Counted from the first letter of the stretch, positions 11,351 through 23,176 are shown. The stretch is 64,000 nt of DNA from Hygrophila difformis (GCA_030278955.1 JAOANR010000010.1:18196444-18260443); one strand, 5' to 3'. Notes: a model not told the origin generated them from the letters alone. Program-made: numbers and translations.

Positions 11351-12011
11351 GCCAGCCCAGAAATGTTGTTGTTCGGGTGATGCAATCTCTGCGATTGCAA
11401 ACCCTATTTTCAAGTTCATGGTTCACAATGGCATAATAATAGATAACAAATAACAAACAGTGAATAAAATTGCAAAAGAGATGCAAAACAGTAAGGAATT
11501 AATAAGCTATACTACACATTTATGAACCACAAACCCAAGTGAGGGTTTTCAACCAACATATCATGCATGAACCCTAAAATAAAAGAAAACAGCACAAAAC
11601 CCACATAAAAACAGTAAAAATTTAGTGACCAAATGGTCATTAAACCAAAAATAAAGCAATAAATCCATGGACCCATGTCCATTTCATGATTTTGGGACTC
11701 TTTTTGTGATTAACTTCCCATTTTATAAGAAATGGTTTGATAATACCCATTATTTGAGTATTTCAAACCTAAATGAAACTTCAACAAAGCTGGAAATAAT
11801 ATAAACAGTGGCTAGCTAAGGTTTAGAAGCATAAACTAACACTAATCTATACTAACATTAAACTAAGGAAACAAAAACAGTGCATAAATGTAAATAATAC
11901 AAAAAAAATTGATAAAACTAACTACCTAACTAACCTACACACCCCAAGAACAACAGTTGTCTCCAAGTTTGAGAATGTTATGAAGTGACTGATCATTGGA
12001 GTCAACTGGTC

Positions 12012-12020
12012 CTTATATAG
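12012..12020 (-). promoter_or_regulatory. Predicted LTR TATA box (solo LTR)
   Basis: The minus strand reads CTATATAAG, at the position equivalent to CTATAAATATAA in the paired LTRs (19825-19836 and 28124-28135). It lies between palindrome cluster 2 (upstream) and cluster 1 (downstream). Confidence 0.5.
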
Positions 12021-12077
12021 GTGGGAAACCCTAGGCCCATGGGCCCCCATGCCTTGAATTTTGAATTTTGAGGCTCA

Positions 12078-12330
12078 GTGCGACGCTATAGCCGGGTACG
12101 GCGCTATCCTTGCTACGGCGCTATAGGTTTAGCGTCGTAGTCTTCCACTTCGAAAACTCTCCCTGTCTCTCAGTGAACAGCCTACGGCGCTATCCATCAT
12201 TACGGCGCTATCCATGCTTAGCTCCGTCCACTCTTCTTCAGATGTCAGCTTTGGTTTCCTCCTACGGCGCTAGACCAAGCTACGGCGCTATACATGCTTA
12301 GCGCCGTAATTGTGTCTAGCGTCGTAATTT
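12078..12330 (-). repeat. Palindrome-motif cluster 2 of the solo LTR
   Basis: About ten copies of TACGGCGCTA, TAGCGCCGTA and TAGCGTCGTA lie within 250 bp, starting about 60 bp upstream of the predicted TATA box in transcript sense. The words are the same as in cluster 1 of this LTR and differ from those in the paired LTRs. Confidence 0.8.
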
Positions 12331-12606
12331 CCTGTAAACTTCAAATTTTGTGGGTTTTCATTTCTTTTCCCATCTTTTTCATTTCCTTTTTCTTTTCTTT
12401 TCTCATGTTTTTGGATTTTCTAACATAAATATGTAATAAAGTTACATATTCATGCATTTTTCACACCAGCTCAATGTTTTTACAATTATGCATAAATCAG
12501 TCCAATTCAACTGCTTTCTTATTTAATATAAGACCGGAATGCGATCAAATGCCCGTTTTAGACACGGAAATGGATTGAAAATAATGGTCATTTCTGGCCA
12601 TTATCA

Positions 12607-13184
12607 TGGACATTGGATGGTGTCGGGCCTTTATTTTCATGTACAGCCGTGGGTCGAAAAGTTTAATCCCTCTACCAACAAGATCACATCCAGGTGGCTT
12701 GGATCCGCCCCCCTCGAATCCCAATGGACCTTTATAATCGACCGTATTTGCTTAGGGCGGCATCGACTGTCGGCCAAGTCCAAAGTATTGATTTTAATAC
12801 AGATATAACAGCTCGTGGTCGTTTTGCCTGCATCGCTGTCAAGCTTGATTTAGATAAGCCGCTCAAGCCACAAGTAATGTTGGAAGATGAGGTTATCAAC
12901 ATTGAGTATGAGAACATTAAGTTGATCTGTTTTGGACGCGGAAAATATGGCCATGGGAAGAATTCTTGTCCAGCTCTGAGTGATAAAGATACCGCAACAA
13001 TTCAGGATCTTCCCCAGCGTGGCAATGCTACTGCTCAAGAAGATGGAATGGCGTTTGCCCTTGGATGATAGTCCAATCCAAACACAAACCTCGTGTTGCT
13101 TCTGGGAACAACAATAATTCCTCCAGCCCTGCTAACCAAAATCATAATCACTTTAATTTGCTTATAGACATACAAGAGGCCTCA
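12607..13184 (+). pseudogene. LINE ORF1, middle part with zinc knuckle
   Basis: After the second TGGAC the LINE ORF1 continues in two overlapping frames: GRHRLSAKSKV-type and, more clearly, WIRPPRIPMDLYNRPYLLR then DITARGRFACIAVKLDLDKP and LICFGRGKYGHGKNSCP. The last resembles the CCHC zinc knuckle of plant LINE ORF1 with the second Cys changed to Arg (CFGRGKYGHGKNSC). A frameshift lies at about 12690. The part ends at the MITE target duplication 13185-13192. Confidence 0.75.
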
Positions 13185-13192
13185 GTCGACCC

Positions 13193-13639
13193 TAGGGCTG
13201 TCAAACGGGCTGGCCCGGCCCTAACCCACCTCAGCCCACTTTTGAACTGGCCGGTGCGGGCCGGGCCTAATTTCTAACGGGCCGCTGAAATGCTAACCCA
13301 GCCCAACCCAAGGCGGGCTGCGGGCCAAAGCGGGCTAGCCCACTATAGAAAAAAACTGTTCTTTTTTTATTTTGCTCTTTCTAATTTTGAACATGTTGAC
13401 TATCTATGGACTGATATGCATATATTTTCTAGGATTACTTTACCAAAGCCCATCAATAATAAGTGTAAAGGGCTGTCAAACGGGCTGGCCCGGCCCTAAC
13501 CCACCTCAGCCCACTTTTGAACGGGCCGGTGCGGGGCGGGCCTAATTTCTAACGGGCCGCTGAAATGCTAACCCAGCCCATAAAAAATACCTCACGGGCT
13601 GGGCCGGCCCAACGGGCCTAGGCCCGTTTGACAGCCCTA
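13193..13639. mobile_element. hAT-type MITE (TAGGGCTGTCAAACGGGC ends)
   Basis: The inverted ends are TAGGGCTGTCAAACGGGC and GCCCGTTTGACAGCCCTA (with an extra GGCCTAG just inside the right end). They are flanked by a perfect 8-bp duplication GTCGACCC (13185-13192 and 13640-13647), the hAT signature. About 115 bp starting at 13194 is repeated at about 13469-13582, so the element contains an internal partial duplication. It sits in LINE ORF1. Confidence 0.9.
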
Positions 13640-13647
13640 GTCGACCC

Positions 13648-14075
13648 TCTACCTTCTGCTGGTGATCAAGTTTCTCCCCCTTGTCAACCTATTTATTCCC
13701 AACCCTATCCCCCTCGACCTTCACCCCAGCCTGTAAATCCTTGGCCTGTAAACCTTCGGCTCCATTCCCCCAGATCATCCACACCCCCCATCTTCGGTTC
13801 CTTTACCTGATTCCCCTCGACGCTCCCGCAGCATGCGATCCACCACTACCTCTGCCCATGATTCCACCCCTCTATCTCCATCTTGGACTCGGCAACCCTC
13901 CGATGTGTGGATGAAGTCAGTCCACTCATCTCTCCCCCTGAATCATCATTCAGCGGTCTCGATTATAGATCCTTCCACTCATATTAGCAAAAAGAACCGT
14001 AATTTATTTGATTCCCTGGGAAGAAGACCCCCTAACCATTCTAGCCATCTCACCGCCATCCATTCAGAATGATTC
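13648..14075 (+). pseudogene. LINE ORF1, proline/serine-rich 3' part
   Basis: The translation in mixed frames is rich in Pro, Ser and Thr (for example PYPPRPSPQPVNPWPVNLR and HSPRSSTPPIFG). That is typical of the low-complexity tail of plant LINE ORF1 after the zinc knuckle. Frames change at about 13800 and 13900. Assignment rests mainly on position. Confidence 0.55.
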
Positions 14076-14198
14076 AATTCCCAGGGTTTTCATAGCCCCA
14101 ATCGGGCTGTGAGTTTGCCTCCCTGATTTTAGGCTATGTTTTCCTTATCCTTTCACTTTTACATGTCATTTAAGTTTAACTTTGCTTGTTAGAATGGC

Positions 14199-14830
14199 GG
14201 TTTTTGAACCACATGGCGGTTTTTGAACCATGTATTAGTGGGGATAGAGCCGATAACTTTATCCGTCGTTGTGGTTTCCTTTCTCTTTTCGTGTTGAAGC
14301 CTCCGGTTTTTCTGGTGGCATTTGGTTGTTTTGGAATAACTTCTTATCTGTTAAAGTGTTAGAAGCTCATTCTCAATTTTTTTTTATCTTTGTATTAAGA
14401 TAATGATGTTGTTCTCTTTGTTACTGTGGTCTATGCAGCCCCCAATAAACACCGTCGGTCTTGGTTATGGCCCGAGCTCTCTAGAATCAACACTCATCGC
14501 TGTCATATCCCTGGTTAATCGGTGGTGACTTGAATTGTATTGCAAGGCTTAATGAATCTAGAGGTGGAATTCTCTCCTTGAGCACCTGCAATGAACTAAA
14601 GGATTGGATGGATGCTACTGATTTAACTGAGCTTTGATCGTTTGGTAGTCATTCACTTGGGCTAGAGGACACTTAATGCGCAGACTGGATAGGCTTCTCG
14701 GCAATGAAGCTTGGCACACTAATTTCCCCATTGCACTATGGAAGTCCTCCCCAGAATCCAGTCGGACCATTCCCCTCCCTTGGTTAAAATCAATGTGTTG
14801 AGCAACACCACTGCTATTCATCCTCCTAGG
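14199..14830 (+). pseudogene. LINE ORF2 endonuclease domain (decayed)
   Basis: Across three frames the AP-endonuclease-like region is visible: EPCISGDRADNFIRRCGF, EASGFSGGIWLFWNN, VYAAPNKHRRSWLWPEL, IGGDLNCIARLNESRGG, and ARGHLMRRLDRLLGNEAW. This enzyme nicks target DNA for integration. The usual N-terminal WNCRG stretch is not clearly present, and a 19-20-bp duplication of ATGGCGGTTTTTGAACC sits at the start (about 14193-14230). Stops and frameshifts make it inactive. Confidence 0.7.
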
Positions 14831-14839
14831 ATCTTTCAT

Positions 14840-15887
14840 TATAAAGGGAGCTGGCAAAGTTTCCCGAGCTTCAGAAAACTCGTTTCTGCTACCTGGAATG
14901 GCCAGAGGTCTTGTTTGGATCATCTCAACACTCTCAGACAAAAAGCTATGGGTTGGGATGAAGATGTATTTCGGTCAACGAGTCTTAGAAAATCTAGAAT
15001 TCGTGGTCGTCTCCAAGGTATTGAACGAACTCCAGACTGGTCGAACAATGCCTTCTTGAAACTCTTCATTTGTAATTGAATACCAAGTTGGTTCATATTC
15101 TTGAATGAGAAGAAATCAGTTGGATACAATGTATCACCAGAGACTGGAACATGACGGGTGACTCTAACACAAAGTTTTACCACAATTTTGTCAAAGTTAG
15201 GCAAAAAAAGAAATCTTGGTCATGTTGAATGATTGGGAAGGTATCCCTTACACTGAGGAGGCGGCCATTCATGCAATGGCCACTAGTTTCTTCTCCAATC
15301 TTTACCATGATCATCCAATCCCTCCTCAATCTTCATCTATTCCCCTTGGACATATCCCTTATCTTTTTGATTTGGACGTTGATACTTTGAATCCCCCCTG
15401 GCCAAAGATGAAGTTTAGAATGTTCTCAAGGGCATGTCACCACTTAAAGCCCCCGGTCCGGATGGATTTCACGCTATGTTTTACCAACATAATTGGAATA
15501 TCACTGGAAATTCTGTCTACAGCTTCATCTTGGATTGCTTCCATGGCCGAAAGGGGCTTGTCTGATGTCAATCATACTGCTCTGGTCCATATTCCCAAAG
15601 TGGCCAACCCCAACTCTGTAACTCAATTCCGTCCCATCAGCCTGTCCAATGTCCTCTACAAGATCATCTCCAAGGTCCTGGTTAATCGACTGACAAACAT
15701 TCTCCCTCATCTCACCAGCCAGACTCAAGCTAGCTTTGTTAAGGGCCGCCTTATCCAGGATAACATTATCACTTGTCAAGAGATCACTCACTACCTAGAC
15801 AAATCAACTGCAAAGCCGGGATTTATGATACTCAAATTGGACTTAGAGAAAGCCTACAACAAGTTAAAATGGGATATCCATGGCACT
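14840..15887 (+). pseudogene. LINE ORF2 linker and N-terminal reverse transcriptase
   Basis: After a decayed linker (about 14840-15390), the reverse transcriptase begins: HIPKVANPNSVTQFRPISLS, LYKIISKVLVNRLTNILPHL, TQASFVKGRLIQDNIITCQE, and MILKLDLEKAYNKLKWD. The catalytic-palm first aspartate is in LDLEKAY. The frame is cut at 15887 by the long-LTR element (target duplication GCACT 15883-15887) and resumes at 30015. Confidence 0.85.
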
Positions 15888-18607
15888 TGAAACTTTTGAC
15901 AATTTCGTCACACGAGTTTTTCTAAAATATCCCAAGTTTGAATTTATTAAATGAAAAGAGTTATGATTCGTGGGAAAGGGGTTAAGGATATATTTCACTT
16001 TTTATTATTCATGTGGGAAACTTTGATTTCAAACGGCGCTGTGGATCTCCCCGGCATGAAACTTTTGACAATTTCCTGCCTTGAAGATCCTTCCCATGAA
16101 ACTTTTGACAAGTTCCCACTACATGAGTATTTTCTGAAAAATCATAATCCTGGTTTTCAATTTTATTTAATGAAAACTGATTTATGAAGGCGGAGTTGGG
16201 ATTAGGGATATATTTATAGGTTGTCACGTTTTTATTACTCGTGTTAAGAAACTGTGCCCCCGAAAGCGCACGGAGTCAAAAATTGCAGTATTTATAGTAA
16301 GTACCCGGATCGTTCACTGGAGGATGTGCGATAGAAGCAGGGCCCACATCGTTTACTAAGATTTTCCACTCGGTTACTCGATTTAAGTTTGTGTTTGATT
16401 ATAAACTACTTGACAGAATTTAAACTAAGCTATGAAAGCAATTAAAATAAAGCAGATAAAATCATTCTAGAAAGCGAATTAAATTTTAATCTAAGAAAGC
16501 AATAAAATTATTCTAAGAAAGCGGTTAAATTAATCTAAGAAAGCAGATTTAAAATGAGACAGAAGGGACATGAAGAAAATATAAAGATTGGACAAGATTC
16601 AGATGAAACACAGTTAAACTTCCATTTTGTTACGCAGATCTTAGCTTGGGATAATCCATCAGTTAGCTAACTCTCATGCTTCCTATACCATGTTCCCTTT
16701 AACAGACAGGTACTTACAGTACGGATTTACATGCCTTAAGACAACAAAATCTAAGATACCACAGATATAAAACTGCCCCCGCGCAGAGGTATGCTATTTA
16801 TCTGTGGTGGACAAGCAACACCTGACAAATCATTTATTGAAGTGTCAAGTACTGCTATCATTCCCCCATGTCACACCCAAAGATTCTAGTCAAGCCCTGA
16901 ACTATCCCTTAACTATCAGTCCTAGTAGCAGTTACACAACTCTCAATACAACCGAGTGACCTCTAACGAAAGCATTTAAAAGAAAGCGATAAAGAAAGCA
17001 TTTAAAATCCTATCACTCGGAGGTTTTTGAAAGTCTGACCCTGGTAGTGAAAGAAAGCCCCCAGTCAGAATGACTGGGTGTGGATCAAGAATTCCCTATT
17101 CTCGGTGAACCGCTCGCAGTGTTCACTTCCCGTCGGGTGGTTATGAGATACAAACTAATGAAACGAACTAATAGATTAGTTCGTTCCGGATGCACTCACT
17201 CAGGACTCAAAAATAGGCATTGACAGAAAAGGATAACAGTTGAAAGGAACTCAGCCCTATCTTAGAAAATAACCAAGGCCTATGTATTGTTCCTCTAGAA
17301 TTATCTATCGCACCGTATTTGAATCCAAGTGGACCTCATCTCAGTGTGATATTTAATACCAGATTTCCAACACAAAACAATTTTGGAAAATAATGAATGT
17401 TTGAAAATCATTCCCTAAACAGGTACTAGACTCTCAATAAGAACACAGACCCTTTCAGTCTAGGTGAGACCTAATCGCTGACTCTGCTTCTAATTTCCCA
17501 AAATCAACCCCCAGTCGGATATGAATTAGTCATAACTAAGGAATTCATCCCTTACTTAGATCCGGATTTTATAAATGAATTTTTGTGGGAAATTTATTGT
17601 GAGACATCTGATTAAAATCAAGACTTCTATGTCCAAGGGAAGGATCCCAAAATAATTTGACCACAATAGTTACATAATATTATCATGCATAAATTTATAA
17701 AGAAGTGTAAAATTAAATGACCTAAAATATAAGGTGGGTCTAGACAGAAGTTGGAACACAAAGATGAAATAGCCGGAGATGAGAAGAATTTATTTGGCTA
17801 AAAAGATGACTGAAATAACTGGGGTTATCCGGACAGCAAACATCTGCTATCCAGGTCCCAACTATTCCAGGTGGAACGGTTTTAGACAGTGGAATGCCCT
17901 AAATGACAGTTGCCGCCGTCATCTTAGACTCCACTATCTGTGAATTTGGATAAAAACCTACATGTTCTATCACTGCAATAATTATTAGATGACATTGGCA
18001 TATATCATCTAACATTACTACAACTCTAGATTCAGGTTTGAAAATAAGATAAAGAAAATAAAACTGTATCCGGATAGGAGTCAGCTGAGCAGCTATTATA
18101 ATCCCGGATGGACAAACCACCAAGGCTTCCACCGACCACTATCTGGACCATGCAAAATAACAACTAGTAATTAATATACAGACCACGAGCTAGTTTATCC
18201 GTGTGGGAATACCCGCCAACATTAGTCTGTTATATCCCTTACAGCTGTTTCACACAACACGGGTAAAGACAAAATAAATAAAAGAAAATATTTTTGGGTC
18301 ATCTTGTATAAGAGACATTGGTTTCTCATGCAAGGGTATCGAAATTAATCCATAATTACTCTTTATGGTCTAAATAATCTCTCATTCCATAATTAATTAA
18401 TTAATTACAGTCCGGATTATATACTTAGATCATTAGAGTTGAATTTTTGTAGAAGAATCTTTTAATGGAGAATTGAACAAAGTTCTTTATATCAAATTAA
18501 TCATGGGTTGAGATCATTGGATTTCAACCTCAAAATATTAATATAAATGTTCAATTAATTAATGGAGTGAGATGGAGAATAAAATTTTGGCAAAAAGGGT
18601 GCCAAGC

Positions 18608-19085
18608 CTGTCGTGGAACAGAGTTTGTGTCGCGGACAGGGGGATCACGACAGAAAGGTGGGAAATAAGAGAAATTGAAATTTTGGAAATTAGGGTTGTT
18701 GTGTCGCTAAACAAAATTTGTGTCGCGGACCGTGGGTCCGCGACAGGAGGACAGCGACACAAGGTTAGAAAATCCAACAAGAGCATAAGTCCTGGTCGCG
18801 GAACGAGGGGTGTGTCGCGGACCGTGGGTCCGCGACAGGGGTTCCGCGACAGAGCCCTTCCAGAATAAAATTACAAGAATTTGGGTCCTCGGTCGCTAAT
18901 CAAGGAGTGTGTCGCGGACCGTGGGTCCGCGACAGGGTTGCTTCGCGACCGAGGGATTTAAAAATTTTATAAAAATTTTGGCAGCATAACGCCTTAAATT
19001 GCATTGCATGGGAGTGCGTTGTGATCCGTGGGATCACAACGGGAAAATTACGTTGCAACCCGTGGGGTTACAACGTGATGCAATA
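18608..19085 (-). repeat. Nested-palindrome array, cluster 1 of the 3' LTR
   Basis: Units about 92-97 bp apart have inner palindromes TGTCGCGGACC-GTG-GGTCCGCGACA at 18721-18745, 18813-18837 and 18910-18934, plus a weaker one at about 18628-18653. Outer arms such as GTCGCTAAAC with GCGACAC, and GTCGCGGAAC with GTTCCGCGAC, enclose them. Two diverged palindromes (CGTTGTGATCC... and CGTTGCAACCC...) follow at 19018-19041 and 19051-19075. The layout matches the array at 10819-11350 although the arm sequence differs. Confidence 0.85.
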
Positions 19086-19824
19086 CAATATAGGCGATGC
19101 AATTTTTAGATAAATATGCACAAACACTTTTAATATCATCCCTAGTTAGATCTAATGCACTAGAAGTGAATAAAATAAAATAAATAAAAGTACTATCTAA
19201 AAACTAAAAAGAACAAGAACAGAATAATAATAAAAAAAATAAAAGCCTAACCTACAACTAAAGGCAAACAAAGGAGAACAGAATAAATAAAAAAATCAAG
19301 CCTAATACTAGCAGCAAAAATTAACTACTAACTATGCTAACAAATAAATAAATAAAAAATAAAAACTACACTAAATCTAACAAGGGATAATGATCAAGTG
19401 TTTATGCATTTTATTAATTCTAAAAAAAGCATTAAATCTAACTAAAACATAATAAAAATGGTCAAGTGACCAAGAAAGCAAAAATAAAGCAAAGTAATAA
19501 TATGGAAGAACCATAACACATTTTTGTGGAACATTTTCTTTGATATACCATCAAGAACCAAAATATGGGTTAATCATACCTATTAGTTAAGTGTTTCAAA
19601 CCCAAAATCCAAAAATATAAACTGGGAAATAAATTGAACACTAGCTACACTTATTCATTACAAAGCATAAATTAACACTAAACTAGAGTCTATCTCTACA
19701 TTGCATAAAATTAAAATAAACTAAACTACCTAGTCTAATAAATTCTTGGAGAGCACAGTGGTGCCTCCAAGAAGAATAAAATAAACTAAGGTGTAGCTAG
19801 GTTACTGTTCAAGGGGGTGGGAGG

Positions 19825-19836
19825 TTATATTTATAG
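19825..19836 (-). promoter_or_regulatory. Predicted LTR TATA box (3' LTR)
   Basis: The minus strand reads CTATAAATATAA just upstream (in transcript sense) of CCTCCCACCCCC. An equivalent lies at 28124-28135 in the other LTR. It places the U3 region at about 21746-19836 and would give a transcript leader of several kilobases. Confidence 0.5.
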
Positions 19837-20102
19837 ATGAGAATTAAGCCCTAGGCCCATTCAAGGCCCATCCAGTCGCTAAACAATTATGCCAGTTGCG
19901 GAACAAAATCTGGTTCAGGACACACTTTTTAGCTCCAAGATGGCGCGCAGGAGGGGGCGGGAGCTCGAGGTCCGAGGGGAAGATGACAAAAATCCATGCT
20001 TGCGGGACTTGAAGTCCAGGGACCTTGTGCGTATTTTGGCATTTGGGAATTTGAATTTATGAGGAGGTGGGGGCTCACGTAACTCTGCTTTTGCTTTTCT
20101 GT

Positions 20103-20480
20103 CTATGTCGCGGAAGAGCTGTCGCGTGAGCGATCCATGTGTCGCGGAACATTGTTCCGCGACACAGATTTTGTGTCTTGATACTCCCAGTCTCTAACCA
20201 TTTTCTGTGTCGCGGAGCTCTGTGTCGCGGAACGTGCCCCCAGTCGCGGTCCATTGGTTAACGACCGGGGTTTCCTCTCTCACAGTCCCTAGACATTTTT
20301 TCTGTCTCTAAACACCCGGTCGCTAAACATGGTATCGCGACCCGAGGTTTGTTTAGCGACACGGATTTTGTGTCTCTAAACATCCCCAGTCCTTAAGCAA
20401 TTTCCCTGTCTCTAGGCTCCGTGTCGCTATACATGGCATCTCGACCGGGGTTTGTTTATCGACCGGAGTCTCCAGGTCCG
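20103..20480 (-). repeat. Palindrome-motif cluster 2 of the 3' LTR
   Basis: Many copies of TGTCGCGGAAC, GTTCCGCGACA, GTCGCTAAAC and related words are found, including the hairpin GTCGCGGAACA-TTG-TTCCGCGAC at about 20140-20163. They use the same words as cluster 1 of this LTR and lie on the other side of the predicted TATA box. Confidence 0.8.
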
Positions 20481-21540
20481 GATAAAATTTATCTCTTTAT
20501 CTTTCTTTTCTCTTTCTTTTTCCTCATTGATTTTCTTCACTCTCTCTTGATTATTCTTCTCTTTCCCCATTTTCTTCTTCTTTCTTTTCTTTCAATTCTT
20601 CCTCTCCTGTTTCTATTTCCAGTTTTCCAAAATCCCTCTTCTTCTTTCCATTCCTCCTCCATTTTCCTTCCTCCATGGTTTCTTCTTTTGGGTGGTGCTG
20701 CCGGATCGGAGTTAGGGGCTGCGAAAAAGGGGAAAACTGTCGACCTCGTCGCCGGAGTTGTTGGGTGGCAGCGGCAGCTCGATTTTGACAGAGATGGTGA
20801 CTGTCGACGGGAGAGATAGATGAAGGAGATGACCGGAGTGATATGGAGTGAAGGCCGGATGTGGTAGGGGGCTACCGGAATTAATTGGGGTTGCTGGGTC
20901 GGAAATGAGGAGATGGTGAGGTGGAGATGGAGATGAGGTTGTGGAGTTTGTTGATGGAGGCGACGCTCGGAGGCGGCGGCTGTGGCTGGGCTGTGAACGG
21001 AGGTGGGTGGTGGTGCGGCGGCGCTGTACAGAGGCTGGGGCTGTCGGAGGGTGCTCGGCGGAGATGTGGGTGTTGGTGGTTCGCCGGAGGGCCGCCGGCC
21101 GGCGGCGGCGGCGGGGCAGGTTTAGGGTAGGGTTAGGGTTTGAATTTAGGGTTGGGCCAAGGAGGTGGTATTGGATTGGGCTTCAGGAATGTAATGGGCT
21201 GTGGTAGCTTTGGACTGGACTTCAGAAAATTTGGACTGAAAATATGATTGGGCTTAAAAACTCTTAGGCCAAATTAATTTAAATCACCTGCAATTAATTT
21301 AAATCAAAAGTGATTAGTGTACCAATTAATTCTTAATTATAGAAGGAGACAGAATTAATAATAATAAAAGAGAAATTAAACATAAACATAAAAATATATA
21401 CATCAAAATATTTAAAATATAATAAATAAGGATATTTGCTCCATTTGATTTTTTAGCTTGTGTTCCGCTTAATGGACTCGTGTTCTACCGAACAGATACT
21501 ACTAAACCATAATTATCAAACGTGGGATTTTTAATATTTT
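20480..21540. other. GC-rich segment present in paired LTRs but absent from the solo LTR
   Basis: The sequences on both sides match the solo LTR (GTCATAATT-side and TTTTTGGATTTT-side, near 12330-12410), but this stretch of about 1 kb does not. It has a CT-rich tract, then a GC-rich block (about 20690-21140) with a GGCGGCGGCGGCGGGG run and TTAGGGTTAGGGTTT near its end. I cannot identify a protein in it on either strand. It may be an acquired plant sequence or a lineage-specific expansion. Confidence 0.5.
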
Positions 21541-21746
21541 TATCATGTTTTTGGATTTTTTAATATAAAATTAATAAAAATAACAATATTTTTGTGTTTT
21601 TCAATACCAGCTTATTATTTATACAAACTTGCACATATCTGTCAAATTCGACTGCTTTCTTATTTAAATAAGACCGGAATGCGATCAAATGTCCGTATTA
21701 GACACGGAAATAGATTGAAAATAATGGTCAATTTTGGCCATTATCA

Positions 21747-21764
21747 ACATCCTCACATTTAATA
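21747..21764 (-). promoter_or_regulatory. Polypurine-tract position next to the 3' LTR
   Basis: In transcript sense the sequence is AAATGTGAGGATGT immediately before the LTR start TGATAATGG. It is only moderately purine-rich. The 18-base word ATCAACATCCTCACATTT spanning this junction (plus strand, 21744-21761) also occurs at three places inside the element. Confidence 0.5.
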
Positions 21765-23176
21765 CTGATCGTCCCCGAGCAGTCAGAGTCAGTGCTCCTA
21801 AGAGCATAGACGCTGCATATTCAATCTATTTTCGTGGCTTCAAAAATATCAATCTTTTTAGATTGGGATAAGACAATAAAAAACTACAAGTATTAAATTC
21901 TCTTGATTGCAGTGTTTAATAAAATGATACTTCTCACTTAATCAGGCCTACAAATCAGTCATTATTGATAATTCTTCATGAACATTATGTTTAGAATTAA
22001 TCATTCATTTAATTCTAGAATTAAAGCATGACATGAACATAAAAATCAAATCGGAGCCTCACATATAGTAGATGCGAAAATTTCACTAACTCTCAAATTT
22101 GGGTTTTAATCACGAACGCTCATAATCAAATTTAATTAAATTATCCCATAAGCTTGCAACTGGACCAACTCGCCACCGGCTCATTTCTTCAAATCGAGAT
22201 CATGAGGTCTTATTCAAGGGTTATAACGGGGCATGCGGTTGTAACATTTGGTAGGGAGGGGAATTATTGGGCTAAGAAGTGACAAGAATTAATTCTATCT
22301 TAATAAGGCATATTTTTATTTAAAAATTTATGATCATCAATTTTTTTTTCTTTTGCTTTTCTATTGCATGCCATTAGACTAAGTCTAATTTGCTTTGTCA
22401 TTTGCAATTTATTTTTGTTTGAACAGAATTCAACATTTTTTTTTCTCTTTTTTTTCGGAATTTTGAATACCGATTTTATGGATTGATGATCATAAATTGT
22501 AATGCCTTGATAAAATTCATTCTTGCCCACTTGGGTTTGAATTTTTTTGGTCTTTTTAGAAGGCTAGGAATGATATAGAGGGCTTCAAAGAAAAATTAGG
22601 CTTAAGGCTCAAATTGGTTAATCCTAAAGGGAAAATGTTTTTGGGTTTGGATTTCAAAAGAAGGCCAAAATTTTGGTTTTCTAGGTGCCTCAATCATATG
22701 CTAGATTTTTTGAATATGGCATGGTCTTGAATCGGTCCCAATCGCAAGTTCTAGTTTCCTTTAATTAAAATGATTTTTACACAATCAAAGAAAAGAATGA
22801 GTAAAAGTGACTCATGGCTCAAATCTCACATGGAATGATTAATTCATGTCATACAATATTCTTAAATTTAATCTTTGAAAAGTTCTTACAATCCATTCAA
22901 TTAAATTCTCAACATGAAGACTCATTACCCAACAAGATGATGATATCATTAAATTTTTATAGCTCAAAACCTCAAAAATTCATATCATGCATGTCTTCAA
23001 TTATATTATCCCAATTTAAAAGTTTGAAAATTTAATCATAAACCAAAATCAAATATGTGAATTCTTAGACAGAGTTATGCATGCTTATACTGTGTATAAA
23101 TACAAAATACTAAAATAAACAAAATAAAAGTAACACACATTTAAAAAAAAAAAAAAATAAGTGAAGAATCAACATC

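Larger units (their letters stand above)
8115..12606 (-). mobile_element. Solo LTR (4.49 kb) of the long-LTR family
   Basis: On the plus strand it starts TGAAACTTTTGAC and ends GGCCATTATCA, the same ends as the LTRs at 15888-21746 and 24388-30014. It is flanked by a perfect 5-bp duplication TGGAC (8110-8114 and 12607-12611). No internal region is attached, so it is a product of LTR-LTR recombination. The orientation (minus) is inferred from the paired element with its primer site. It lacks the roughly 1-kb GC-rich segment that the paired LTRs carry (about 20480-21540). It has no coding capacity. Confidence 0.9.
15888..21746 (-). repeat. 3' LTR of the long-LTR element (5.86 kb)
   Basis: It is nearly identical by eye to 24388-30014. 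Relative to that copy it retains about 205 bp (17668-17872), one palindrome arm of 14 bp (about 20139-20153) and 21 bp (about 21209-21230). It contains palindrome cluster 1 (18608-19085), a TATA-like box (19825-19836), cluster 2 (20103-20480), a pyrimidine-rich tract (about 20490-20680) and a GC-rich segment (about 20680-21140). The open frames in the GC-rich part look like by-products of composition rather than genes. Confidence 0.9.

Noticed and set aside
20421..20819. Phe/Leu/Ser-rich frame as a membrane protein
   Set aside because: It is the translation of a pyrimidine-rich tract repeated in both LTRs, so composition explains it.
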